DNA from: Roseovarius autotrophicus
GTDB lineage: Bacteria > Pseudomonadota > Alphaproteobacteria > Rhodobacterales > Rhodobacteraceae
Direction of reading: 5' to 3'
Length of the DNA stretch: 38,406 nt
Assembly (NCBI RefSeq): GCF_018069895.1
Contig: NZ_JAGQDH010000022.1
Span: 1 to 38,406 of the forward strand
Below are positions 16,754-24,450 of this stretch, piece by piece (position 1 is the first letter of the stretch; the number at the start of each line of letters is the position of its first letter). The notes below the pieces were generated by a model. The model made no database searches, was not told the origin of the DNA, and saw nothing but the letters and a program-made list of their open reading frames with translations. A program made the position numbers and the translations under genes.

Positions 16754-17145
16754 CTGACACCATCCGCATCTATTTCGACGCCTTCAACCGGGGCGATGTG
16801 GCGGGGATGCTTGCCTGCCTGAGCGACGATGTGCACCACCATGTCAACGAGGGTCAGGTGCGCATCGGCAAGGACGCGTTCCGCGCCTTTTGCGAGCACA
16901 TGAGTCGCTGCTACCGCGAGACCCTGACCGACGTGGTGCTTTTCGAGGCCGAGGGCGGCACCCGTGCCGCCGCAGAGTATATCGTGAACGGAACCTATCT
17001 TGAGACCGACGAGGGCCTGCCGGAGGCGCGCGGCCAGACCTACCGCCTGCCTGCCGGGTCGTTCTTCTCGCTGCAGGACGGACGGATCACGCGGGTCGTG
17101 ACCTATTACAACCTCGCCGACTGGGTGAAACAGGTCTCGGCATGA
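16750..17145 (+). CDS. SnoaL-like / ketosteroid-isomerase-related protein
   Basis: This 131-residue protein has the NTF2-like cone fold. IRIYFDAFNRGDVAGMLACLSDDVHHHVNEG is the characteristic N-terminal part of the ketosteroid isomerase-related subfamily, followed by GKDAFRAFCEHM and a C-terminal ITRVVTYYNLADW. The pocket-forming residues suggest a small-molecule enzyme or binding protein, but the substrate is unknown. The start at 16750 lies in an ATGA overlap with the phosphatase stop, behind GGAGG at 16741-16745. The end overlaps the GNAT gene in the same way. Confidence 0.85.
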   Translation: MTDTIRIYFDAFNRGDVAGMLACLSDDVHHHVNEGQVRIGKDAFRAFCEHMSRCYRETLTDVVLFEAEGGTRAAAEYIVNGTYLETDEGLPEARGQTYRLPAGSFFSLQDGRITRVVTYYNLADWVKQVSA

Positions 17146-17726
17146 TCCGGGTCGCGCGGCTCAGCGGCGCGGCGCTCTCGGCCGCCCTGCCCGAGGTGGC
17201 GCGCCTGCGCATCGAGGTGTTTCGTGCGTTCCCCTATCTCTACGACGGCGATGCTGCCTATGAGGCGCGCTATCTTCAGGTCTACCGCGACAGCTCGGAC
17301 GCGATCCTTGTGGGGGCGTTTGACGGCGCGCGTCTTGTGGGTGCGGCCACCGGCACGCCGATGGAGGATCACGCCGGAGATTTCGGCGCAGCGGTGGCAG
17401 GATGCGGCGTGCCGCTCGATCACATCTTCTACTGCGCCGAAAGCGTGCTTTTGCCCGGTTATCGCGGTCAGGGTATCGGTCACCGCTTCTTCGACCTGCG
17501 AGAGGACCATGCCCGTGCCATGGGTCGCAGCCACGCGGCCTTTTGCAGCGTGATCCGCGCCCCGGACCACCCGGCACGACCCGCCGACTACCGCCCGCTC
17601 GATCCGTTCTGGCGCAGGCGCGGCTATGCACCGGTTGACGGGGCCATCGCGCAGTTCCGCTGGAAAGAGGTGGGACAGACCGACGAGACCCCGCACGACC
17701 TGCAATTCTGGATGCGCGCGCTTTGA
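17142..17726 (+). CDS. GNAT family N-acetyltransferase
   Basis: The 194-residue acetyltransferase has the acetyl-CoA loop VLLPGYRGQGIGHRFFDLRE near residues 105-125 (R-G-x-G-I/x-G). The N-terminal part, EVARLRIEVFRAFPYLYDGD, resembles GNATs acting on amino-acid or small-amine substrates. The C-terminal FWRRRGYAPVDGAIAQFRWKEV is the usual closing strand. It overlaps the SnoaL-like gene by four bases and is the last gene of this operon. I cannot assign a substrate. Confidence 0.85.
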   Translation: MIRVARLSGAALSAALPEVARLRIEVFRAFPYLYDGDAAYEARYLQVYRDSSDAILVGAFDGARLVGAATGTPMEDHAGDFGAAVAGCGVPLDHIFYCAESVLLPGYRGQGIGHRFFDLREDHARAMGRSHAAFCSVIRAPDHPARPADYRPLDPFWRRRGYAPVDGAIAQFRWKEVGQTDETPHDLQFWMRAL

Positions 17727-17827
17727 CCAGAACTCTGCCCCGGAAACACCGATATTTTGCTGGAAGATCGCCCGCTGGCACTGTTATTCAGGCTCCGCCC
17801 GGGGGGGCATTCAGAGAGGAGCGCGCG

Positions 17828-18742
17828 ATGACGCGTCTTTTTGCCGTTGCCCTCGGGGTAAGTGTGGTCCTTGCCGGGATGGCCGGAGCCGAGGGCCGAT
17901 CGCAGATCGGCTATGGGCTCGTCTTCACCAACGATCTCATCGGCGACGGTGATGACCGCTGGCGCACCGGGTCAGTGGCTTCGAGCCGCATCTACGCGCC
18001 CGACTGGCAGGGGCAGGCCCCGTCGCGCCTTGGCGAATTGCTCGAACTGCGGTTCAACGGCGAGATCATCGCGCCCGACGATCTCTCTACGCCCGCCCCG
18101 GTGGACCGTCCCTTTGTCGGCGCACTCAGCCTGGGGCTGCACACGCATGTTCAGCGCGCGCGGATGGAATACGCGGTGGGGGCCGATCTGGTCGTGACCG
18201 GCCCGCAAACCGGGCTCGACGATTTTCAGGACTGGATCCATGACTTTGTCGGCGGCGACAAGATCAGCCGCGCCGCGCGCCGCAGTCAGGTCGATGACGG
18301 GTTTTATCCCACCGCCGTCCTCGAGTTGGGGCGCAGCTTTGATCTCGGCTCCGCCCGCCTGCGCCCCTTCGCCGAGGCGCGCATCGGGGCGGAAACACTT
18401 GTGCGCGCCGGGGCCGATCTCAGCTTCGGCAGGCTCACGCGCGGCGAATTGCTGGTTCGCGAACCTGTCTCCGGCCAACGCTACCGCACCGTGCACAACG
18501 AAGGCGCGGGCGCGGCCCTGATCGTCGGGGCGGATTTCGCCTGGGTCGAGGACAGCGAATTTCTGCCCGGTCGCGCAGTGGTCACGCCCGAGGATTACCG
18601 TGCGCGCGTGCGCGGCGGCATCCATTGGGAAGGACGAAGCGGGGCCTCTGTCTTTTACGGACTGACCTGGCTCAGCGAGGAATTCGAGGAGCAACGAGAA
18701 GGGCAGATGGTGGGGTCATTACAATTCCGTTTGCGGTTTTGA
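17828..18742 (+). CDS. LpxR-like outer-membrane protein (DUF2219, lipid A 3'-O-deacylase family)
   Basis: The 304-residue protein has a signal peptide, MTRLFAVALGVSVVLAGMAG (cut near AGA), and then alternating strands that end in LQFRLRF, a terminal aromatic typical of an outer-membrane beta barrel. Near the mature N-terminus, GLVFTNDLIGDGDDRWRTGS fits the ND...D.R.(Y)TG motif of LpxR, the outer-membrane enzyme that removes the 3' acyloxyacyl chains of lipid A. Later parts (VGADLVVTGPQTG, ELGRSFDLGSARLRPFAEARIG) also fit the family. The start is at ATG 17828 behind GAGAGGA (17814-17820); the frame is open upstream. Whether it is catalytically active is unproven. Confidence 0.75.
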   Translation: MTRLFAVALGVSVVLAGMAGAEGRSQIGYGLVFTNDLIGDGDDRWRTGSVASSRIYAPDWQGQAPSRLGELLELRFNGEIIAPDDLSTPAPVDRPFVGALSLGLHTHVQRARMEYAVGADLVVTGPQTGLDDFQDWIHDFVGGDKISRAARRSQVDDGFYPTAVLELGRSFDLGSARLRPFAEARIGAETLVRAGADLSFGRLTRGELLVREPVSGQRYRTVHNEGAGAALIVGADFAWVEDSEFLPGRAVVTPEDYRARVRGGIHWEGRSGASVFYGLTWLSEEFEEQREGQMVGSLQFRLRF

Positions 18743-18826
18743 GAAAATCGCAAAGGGGGGTTTGCAGACAGACCCGGCTTTGCTAACCTTCCAGTCATAA
18801 GAAGACTATCAAGGCAGGCACAGAGC

Positions 18827-19891
18827 ATGAGAACGGGCTTCAGGGGCACGTTCGTCATTTCCTGGACGCAAACGGAACTGGACGGTCAGGGCGCGGCACC
18901 GCCCGAGACGCTGTCTGTCGGGATCACCTGGTCCTGGCGGGGAGAGGTGGTGCGCGTGGACGGCCCACCCGATCTCTTGCGGCTGGACATGGCGGAGGGC
19001 GAGGCCGCGCAACGCAAGCGCGCGGCGAAAATGGTCAGACGGCTGGTGGGCGCTGCGCTCAGCGACCGGCGCGACCTTGATCGCATCGAGGTGAACGAGC
19101 CGCTTCTGGATGCGGGTTTCGTCGTCACCGACGGGCTGCACAGCTATACGGTCACGGTGATCGAGACCGGACCGGGCGCGCCGCCGCTTTTGATGTTTCT
19201 CGACGACATCCCACCCCGTGACACGGAAATGTGGGTGGTCCATCACAGCCTCGACGCGTTGCGCGGCGCGGCCACGAGCCCGGCCAGCGGCGGCGTGATC
19301 TGCTTTACCCCCGGCACGCGGATCGAAACGCCCGAGGGCCCGCGCCTGATCGAGGAGTTGCGCGACGGCGACCGGGTGCAGACCCGCGACAGTGGCGCGC
19401 AGGCAATCCGGTGGATCGGCAGCCGCCGCATGACCGGCGCGCGGCTTTTTGCCATGCCGCGGCTGCGGCCCATCCGCCTCAAGGCGGGCGCATTGGGCCT
19501 TGAGCGCCCCGACGTTACGTTGCTCGTGAGTCCAGAACACCGGGTTCTGGTGCGCGGCGATGTGGCGCGCGCGCTTTTCAACACGCCCGAGGTGCTGGTG
19601 ATGGCGCGCGACCTGATCAACAACGACACCATCACCGTCGATCTCGCCTCGCGCGAGGTGACCTATATTCACCTGCTCCTGCCCAGCCATCAGATCATCT
19701 GGGCCAATGGCGTCGAGACCGAGAGCTTTCACCCCGCCAGCGCCGCACTGTCGACGCTGACCGAGGCGGATCGCGCGCGGCTTCTGGCGCTCAACCCAAA
19801 TCTGGAGCACGAACCGCATCTCTATGGCGGGCACGCGCGGCGCTGCCTGAATGCCTCGGAGGCCGCGATCCTGCGGCACGAAGCGGCCTGA
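18827..19891 (+). CDS. Hint-domain protein
   Basis: The 354-residue protein carries a Hint (Hedgehog/intein-type) domain from Cys159: VICFTPGTRIETPEGPRLIE, then ELRDGDRVQTRDSGAQAIRW, SPEHRVLV and PSHQIIWANGVETESFHP. The conserved Cys and the His of the SPEH block are the residues used for the N-S acyl shift in this superfamily. About 150 residues precede it with no clear fold; after the domain there is only a ~60-residue tail (HLYGGHARRCLNASEA). There is no signal peptide. Proteins like this are frequent in Rhodobacterales and of unknown role. The gene stands alone: 84 bases after the LpxR-like gene, followed by a repeat. Confidence 0.85.
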   Translation: MRTGFRGTFVISWTQTELDGQGAAPPETLSVGITWSWRGEVVRVDGPPDLLRLDMAEGEAAQRKRAAKMVRRLVGAALSDRRDLDRIEVNEPLLDAGFVVTDGLHSYTVTVIETGPGAPPLLMFLDDIPPRDTEMWVVHHSLDALRGAATSPASGGVICFTPGTRIETPEGPRLIEELRDGDRVQTRDSGAQAIRWIGSRRMTGARLFAMPRLRPIRLKAGALGLERPDVTLLVSPEHRVLVRGDVARALFNTPEVLVMARDLINNDTITVDLASREVTYIHLLLPSHQIIWANGVETESFHPASAALSTLTEADRARLLALNPNLEHEPHLYGGHARRCLNASEAAILRHEAA

Positions 19892-19897
19892 GAAGGG

Positions 19898-19964
19898 CTG
19901 GGGGCGCTGCCCCCGTCGCGCATCCGCGCGACTCCCCCGGGATATTTGCGGCCAGAAGAAACCG
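19898..19964 (+). repeat. Copy of the dispersed intergenic repeat
   Basis: The unit starts with the GC hairpin GGGGGCGCTGCCCCC (19900-19914) and ends with CCCCGGGATATTTGCGGCCA and GAAGAAACC (to 19963). It matches the reverse complement of 7722-7789 closely in both parts, with a variable linker. It lies 6 bases after the Hint gene stop, where it may also act as a terminator. Confidence 0.75.
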
Positions 19965-20031
19965 GGCGCGCACGCATGCCCCTGCCGCCAAGACCCTTGC
20001 GAGAGCCACCGCCGCGCGGTATTTGCAAGGG

Positions 20032-20118
20032 ATGATACGGGTTTTCGACATGGACGATCGCGCGCGCCTGCCGTGGCGCTTTTTCGGGGCACAATGCTCC
20101 GTGCTCGCGCGTCGCTGA
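20032..20118 (+). CDS. Possible leader peptide upstream of leuC
   Basis: A short frame encodes about 28 residues, MIRVFDMDDRARLPWRFFGA and on to CSVLARR, from ATG 20032; an internal ATG at 20050 would give 22 residues. A promoter-like pair precedes it: TTGCGA (19997-20002), 17 bases, TATTTG (20020-20025). The stop codon falls inside a hairpin followed by CCTTTG, 55 bases before leuC. It is not rich in Leu codons, which speaks against classic leucine attenuation. It could be a small protein, a leader peptide or chance. Confidence 0.25.
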   Translation: MIRVFDMDDRARLPWRFFGAQCSVLARR

Positions 20119-20130
20119 GGCCGCGCGCCT
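20106..20130 (+). promoter_or_regulatory. Hairpin in the leuC leader (possible attenuator)
   Basis: CGCGCG (20106-20111) can pair with CGCGCG (20122-20127) around a loop that contains the stop of the short leader frame. The second arm is followed by CCTTTG, a weak T-tract. The stem is short, so this is only suggestive. Confidence 0.25.
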
Positions 20131-20173
20131 TTGATCCATCCGACCGCAGCCAATCAGCAACGGGAGAGGACGC

Positions 20174-21577
20174 ATGTCCCCCAAGACACTCTATGACAAG
20201 ATCTGGGATGCCCACGTGGCCCATGAGGCCGAGGACGGCACCTGCCTTCTCTATATCGACCGCCACCTCGTGCATGAGGTGACAAGCCCGCAAGCCTTTG
20301 AAGGGCTGCGGATGGCCGGGCGCAAGGTGCATGCCCCCGACAAGACCATTGCCGTGCCCGATCACAACGTGCCCACCACGCTCGATCGCGCCAATGCCGC
20401 CACCATGACCGAGGACAGCCGCATTCAGGTCGAGGCGCTGGACAAGAACGCGCGGGATTTCGGCATCCATTATTACCCGGTGTCGGACGTGCGGCAGGGC
20501 ATCGTGCATATCGTCGGCCCCGAACAGGGCTGGACCCTGCCCGGCATGACCGTGGTTTGCGGCGACAGCCACACCGCGACGCATGGGGCATTCGGGGCGC
20601 TCGCGCATGGCATCGGCACCTCTGAGGTCGAGCATGTGCTGGCCACGCAGACGCTCATTCAGCGTCGCGCCAGGAACATGAAGGTCGAGATCACCGGCAA
20701 GCTGCGCCCCGGTGTGACCGCCAAGGACATCACCCTCTCGGTGATCGGCAAGACCGGCACGGCGGGCGGCACCGGCTATGTGATCGAATATTGCGGCGAG
20801 GCCATTCGTGATCTCAGCATGGAAGGCCGCATGACGGTCTGCAACATGGCGATCGAGGGCGGCGCGCGTGCGGGCCTCATCGCGCCGGATGAAAAGACAT
20901 ATGAGTATGTGATGGGCCGTCCCCATGCGCCCAAGGGTGCGCAATGGGAGGCCGCGCTCAACTGGTGGAAAACGCTCTATTCCGACGATGACGCGCATTG
21001 GGACAAGGTGGTGACGCTGCGGGGCGAGGATATTGCCCCTGTCGTCACCTGGGGCACCAGCCCCGAGGATGTGTTGCCGATTACCGCAACCGTGCCTGAT
21101 CCTTCGGATTTCACCGGCGGCAAGGTCGATGCGGCGCGCCGGTCGCTGGAGTATATGGGCCTCAAGCCGGGGCAGAAGCTGAGCGAGGTCGAGATCGACA
21201 CGGTCTTTATCGGCTCTTGCACCAATGGCCGGATCGAGGATCTGCGCGCGGCGGCGGCGATCCTGAAGGGCAAGAAGATTGCCGTGAAACGCGCGATGGT
21301 GGTGCCCGGCTCTGGCCTTGTGCGCGCACAGGCCGAGGAAGAGGGGCTGGCGGATATTTTCATCGAGGCCGGGTTTGAATGGCGGCTTGCGGGCTGTTCC
21401 ATGTGTCTGGCGATGAACCCGGATCAGTTGTCACCCGGCGAGCGTTGTGCCGCCACCTCGAACCGCAACTTTGAGGGTCGTCAGGGCCGCGGTGGCCGCA
21501 CCCACCTGATGAGCCCCGCCATGGCGGCGGCGGCGGCGGTCACGGGGCGTCTGACGGATGTAAGGGAGATGATGTGA
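20174..21577 (+). CDS. leuC: 3-isopropylmalate dehydratase large subunit
   Basis: The 467-residue protein is the [4Fe-4S] subunit of isopropylmalate isomerase, second step of leucine synthesis. Conserved parts are [11 protein letters not shown] at the start, [21 protein letters not shown], the substrate/cluster segment [42 protein letters not shown] with a cluster Cys, and [17 protein letters not shown] with the two other cluster cysteines. Length is standard. The ATG at 20174 follows GGGAGAGGA. The end overlaps leuD by one base, so the two subunits are made together. Confidence 0.98.
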   Translation: MSPKTLYDKIWDAHVAHEAEDGTCLLYIDRHLVHEVTSPQAFEGLRMAGRKVHAPDKTIAVPDHNVPTTLDRANAATMTEDSRIQVEALDKNARDFGIHYYPVSDVRQGIVHIVGPEQGWTLPGMTVVCGDSHTATHGAFGALAHGIGTSEVEHVLATQTLIQRRARNMKVEITGKLRPGVTAKDITLSVIGKTGTAGGTGYVIEYCGEAIRDLSMEGRMTVCNMAIEGGARAGLIAPDEKTYEYVMGRPHAPKGAQWEAALNWWKTLYSDDDAHWDKVVTLRGEDIAPVVTWGTSPEDVLPITATVPDPSDFTGGKVDAARRSLEYMGLKPGQKLSEVEIDTVFIGSCTNGRIEDLRAAAAILKGKKIAVKRAMVVPGSGLVRAQAEEEGLADIFIEAGFEWRLAGCSMCLAMNPDQLSPGERCAATSNRNFEGRQGRGGRTHLMSPAMAAAAAVTGRLTDVREMM

Positions 21578-22182
21578 TGGAAAAATTCGAAAAACTCAGC
21601 GGCATTGCCGCCCCCCTGCCCCTGATCAATATCGACACCGATATGATCATCCCCAAGCAGTTCCTCAAGACGATCAAGCGGTCGGGGCTGGGCGTGAACC
21701 TGTTCGACGAGATGCGCTATGATGATGACGGCAACGAGATCCCCGATTTCGTGCTCAACAAGCCGCAGTATCGCGAGGCGCAGATTTTGATCGCGGGGGA
21801 TAATTTCGGCTGCGGGTCGAGCCGCGAGCACGCGCCCTGGGCGATCAAGGATTTCGGCATCCGCTGCGTCATCGCGCCGAGCTTTGCCGATATCTTCTAC
21901 AACAACTGCTTCAAGAACGGCATCCTGCCGATTGCCCTGCCGCAAGAACAGGTCGATGTGCTGATGAAAGAGGCCGAGAAGGGCGCCAATGCCCGCATCG
22001 AGGTGGATCTGGAGGCGCAGACCGTTTCCACCTCCGAGGGCGAGGTGTTTTCCTTCGAGGTGGATGCATTCAAGAAGCACTGCCTGCTGGAAGGACTGGA
22101 CGACATCGGCCTGACGCTCAAGAAGGCCGCCGCGATAGCCGCCTTCGAGTCGCAGGCGGCACAGTCCCGCCCCTGGGTCTGA
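21577..22182 (+). CDS. leuD: 3-isopropylmalate dehydratase small subunit
   Basis: The 201-residue swivelling subunit closes over the LeuC active site. Typical motifs are [19 protein letters not shown] at the N-terminus, [21 protein letters not shown], and [23 protein letters not shown]. The ATG at 21577 overlaps the leuC stop (TGATG), with TAAGGGAG at 21561-21568 as ribosome site. A GTG one codon upstream (21574) is possible but less likely. A strong hairpin follows 7 bases after the stop, so leuCD form a unit of their own, with leuB later. Confidence 0.97.
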   Translation: MEKFEKLSGIAAPLPLINIDTDMIIPKQFLKTIKRSGLGVNLFDEMRYDDDGNEIPDFVLNKPQYREAQILIAGDNFGCGSSREHAPWAIKDFGIRCVIAPSFADIFYNNCFKNGILPIALPQEQVDVLMKEAEKGANARIEVDLEAQTVSTSEGEVFSFEVDAFKKHCLLEGLDDIGLTLKKAAAIAAFESQAAQSRPWV

Positions 22183-22188
22183 CATGTT

Positions 22189-22217
22189 GGCGGAGGGCGT
22201 CGCGTGCGCCCTCCGCC
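22189..22217 (+). terminator. Terminator-like hairpin after leuD
   Basis: GGCGGAGGGCG (22189-22199) pairs over 11 perfect base pairs with CGCCCTCCGCC (22207-22217) around a 7-base loop. No long T-tract follows, as is common in GC-rich alphaproteobacteria. Confidence 0.6.
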
Positions 22218-22483
22218 TGCGGGATAATCGGCGCTGCAACCCTGAGTAATGCATTCTCCAGGCCCTTCGCCCTAATTCCGCCCGAGGAATGATGTATTCC
22301 TGCACCAGGTTTGCCCTGAAATCGCCTGATATCTTTCCTTATCTTAAACTGTTGGTTGCGAAGCGCCGCGAAAGAGGGCAAAAATTGGGCATCTTTGAGG
22401 CAACCCGCCACAATTCGCGGGATCGGAATGGGACAAGGGCGCGGCATCGTATCGCGTCCGACCGATATGAGAGGGAACGGGCA
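22218..22483 (+). other. Gap between leuD and the membrane-protein gene
   Basis: No gene is evident in these 266 bases, which are richer in A/T than the surroundings. TTGGGC (22385-22390), 18 bases, CACAAT (22409-22414) is a possible promoter. The -10 resembles that proposed for smc. A frame upstream of 22484 is open but shows no homology and no ribosome site. Confidence 0.35.
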
Positions 22484-23335
22484 GTGGGACCCCATACCCC
22501 CGGCGTGATCGCGCGCGCGATCCTGATCGCGATTGTGGTGGCGACCCCCGCCCTGTTGCTGCCGTTCACCGATCCCGAGACGGCGCAAATGGTCATGGTG
22601 CTTGCGCTTCTAGCGGCGATCCTGACCTTCATCGAATACAATTCCCGCTATCCATCGATCATCGAATTCCGCTTCGCCCCGCCGATCAACCGGCTCAAGT
22701 TCTTCACGCTGGCCACGATCCTGATCACGCTGTCGCTGATGATGCGCGGGCAGGTTGCGGGCAGTCCGGCCACGATCATGCTGACGCAGTTTGCGGACGG
22801 TCTGGGCGCGGCGGTGGATTTCCCCTATTCGCCGATACGACTGATGGTGCTGATCCTGCCACCCGGAGCCGATCAGGCGTTGATCGACCAGATGCGGCGG
22901 GCGGCGGGATTGTCCTATACCACCTCGCTGGTCATGATCCTTATATTCCTGACCCTCGTGCGCTTTCACGGCTGGCCAAGCCGCAAGGACGGTTTCAACG
23001 TCTGGGTGAACATGCCGCTCTTCGACCCCACCGGCGGCGGCGACGTGGTCCGCCGACTCGGACGCGACGCGGCCCTGAACATGGTGCTGGGATTCTTGCT
23101 GCCGTTCCTCATTCCCGCTATTATCGGGGCTGCTTCCAACTTCTTCGACCCGGCAACCATCACAAATCCGCATACCCTGATCTGGGCTACAACGGCATGG
23201 GCATTTCTTCCTGCAAGCCTGCTGATGCGTGGGATCGCGATGAGCCGGATCGCCGCGATGATCGACGACAAACGGCAGCGCACCTATGCGGCACAGGGGG
23301 CAGAACCGGCCTCGGAAAGCGCGCAGCGCGCCTGA
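22484..23335 (+). CDS. Six-TM inner-membrane protein of unknown function
   Basis: The 283-residue protein has about six hydrophobic helices: ARAILIAIVVATPALLLPF, MVMVLALLAAILTF, FFTLATILITLSLMM, TTSLVMILIFLTLV, MVLGFLLPFLIPAIIG and WATTAWAFLPASLLMRG. A soluble loop (about 165-205) reads HGWPSRKDGFNVWVNMPLFD. I know it only as a hypothetical protein often found between leuD and leuB in roseobacters. I start at GTG 22484, with GAGGGA at 22471-22476; a longer frame from 22289 would add an unconvincing hydrophilic stretch. The next gene begins inside or at its end, implying co-translation. Confidence 0.75.
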   Translation: MGPHTPGVIARAILIAIVVATPALLLPFTDPETAQMVMVLALLAAILTFIEYNSRYPSIIEFRFAPPINRLKFFTLATILITLSLMMRGQVAGSPATIMLTQFADGLGAAVDFPYSPIRLMVLILPPGADQALIDQMRRAAGLSYTTSLVMILIFLTLVRFHGWPSRKDGFNVWVNMPLFDPTGGGDVVRRLGRDAALNMVLGFLLPFLIPAIIGAASNFFDPATITNPHTLIWATTAWAFLPASLLMRGIAMSRIAAMIDDKRQRTYAAQGAEPASESAQRA

Positions 23336-24375
23336 GCGCGACCTTCCTTCTAAGTCTCGGGCTGCTTGCCCTGCCGGTTCGCGCCGAAACGCTGCGCGTA
23401 GCCACATGGAACGTGGCGCTTGCACGTTCCGGTCCTGGCCTTCTCCTGCGGGATGTCCTGCGGGATGACGACCCCCGCCTCGCCGCCATAGCGGGTGTAC
23501 TGGCAGAGGTGGCCCCCGATATCCTGCTTCTGCAAGGGGTGGATCATGACCACGAGTTCATGACGCTTGCCGCGCTGCGCGACCGGATCGCACGCGAGGG
23601 GCCGCGCTATCCCCATCTCTTCGCGCTGCGGCCCAACAGCGGCTGGCCCACCGGGCTCGATATGGACGGCGACGGGCGGCGCGGGGGGCCGGGGGATGCG
23701 CAGGGCTATGGCGCGTTTTCCGGGCAGGGCGGCATGGCGCTTCTGTCGCGCCATCCCATCGACACGGGTGCCGCGCGGGACTGGAGCGCGCTTTTGTGGC
23801 GTGACCTGCCCGGCGCGCTCTTGCCGGAGGTGGATGGCCGGCCCTTCCCCTCGGAAGAAGCACAGGCAATTCAACGGCTCTCCTCCGTCGGGCATTGGGC
23901 GGTGCCGGTCACGCTGCCTGGGGGCCGGCTGACGATCCTTGCCTTTCACGCCGCCCCACCCGTCTTCGACGGGCCGGAGGACCGCAACGGGCGGCGCAAC
24001 GCCGACGAGATCCGCCTCTGGCAACATATCCTCGACGGTGGCCTCGGCCCTGCCCCCGACCGCCCCTTCGTCATCGCCGGGGTCGCCAATCTCGATCCCG
24101 AGCGCGGCGAGGGCCGACATGAGGCGATCCGCGCGCTGCTGAGCGATTCGCGTGTGCAGGATCCTCGCCCGATGCGCCCTGGTGCGATGTTCCGCTTCGA
24201 GACCGCCCACTGGCCGCAGGCCGGTGCCCTGCGGGTCAGTTACCTCCTGCCCTCCGCGGGTCTCACCGTCAGCGGCGCCGGGATATACTGGCCCGAGGGC
24301 GGCGATGCAGGGGCCGCTGTGGCGACCCTTGCCGGGCCGCATCGCCTCATCTGGGTGGACCTGTCGCTTGATTGA
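23197..24375 (+). CDS. Endonuclease/exonuclease/phosphatase (EEP) family protein, exported
   Basis: The EEP fold is shown by LRVATWNVALARSG (Asn of motif 1), DILLLQGVDHDHEF, GYGAFSGQGGMALLSRHPID, LAFHAAPPVFDGP and PFVIAGVANLDPERGEG. Members cleave phosphodiester or phosphomonoester bonds; the substrate is unknown. A signal peptide precedes it: KRAARLSATFLLSLGLLALP, VRAE, so it should act in the periplasm. The start is a problem: in frame, the only ATG/GTG/TTG before the signal peptide is 23197, 139 bases inside the upstream gene and without a ribosome site. A CTG at 23332 overlapping the upstream TGA is another option. The true start probably lies near 23290-23332. Confidence 0.8.
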   Translation: MGISSCKPADAWDRDEPDRRDDRRQTAAHLCGTGGRTGLGKRAARLSATFLLSLGLLALPVRAETLRVATWNVALARSGPGLLLRDVLRDDDPRLAAIAGVLAEVAPDILLLQGVDHDHEFMTLAALRDRIAREGPRYPHLFALRPNSGWPTGLDMDGDGRRGGPGDAQGYGAFSGQGGMALLSRHPIDTGAARDWSALLWRDLPGALLPEVDGRPFPSEEAQAIQRLSSVGHWAVPVTLPGGRLTILAFHAAPPVFDGPEDRNGRRNADEIRLWQHILDGGLGPAPDRPFVIAGVANLDPERGEGRHEAIRALLSDSRVQDPRPMRPGAMFRFETAHWPQAGALRVSYLLPSAGLTVSGAGIYWPEGGDAGAAVATLAGPHRLIWVDLSLD

Positions 24376-24387
24376 GCGCGCCCTTTC

Positions 24388-24414
24388 TTGACCCCGCCGC
24401 GCGCGGGCTATACG
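24388..24414 (+). promoter_or_regulatory. Possible leuB promoter
   Basis: TTGACC (24388-24393) and TATACG (24409-24414) with a 15-base spacer lie in the 75-base gap before leuB. The spacer is short, so confidence is limited. Confidence 0.35.
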
Positions 24415-24450
24415 CCATCGGACAATCAATCACCCAAGAGGACAGACCCC

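Noticed and set aside
17745..17775. GATATTTTGCTGGAAGATC as another copy of the dispersed repeat
   Set aside because: Only the first part matches and no GC hairpin or AAACC tail is present.
18809..20998. 729-residue frame on the minus strand
   Set aside because: It is antisense to the Hint gene and leuC, both of which have clear homology; composition is typical of a shadow frame.
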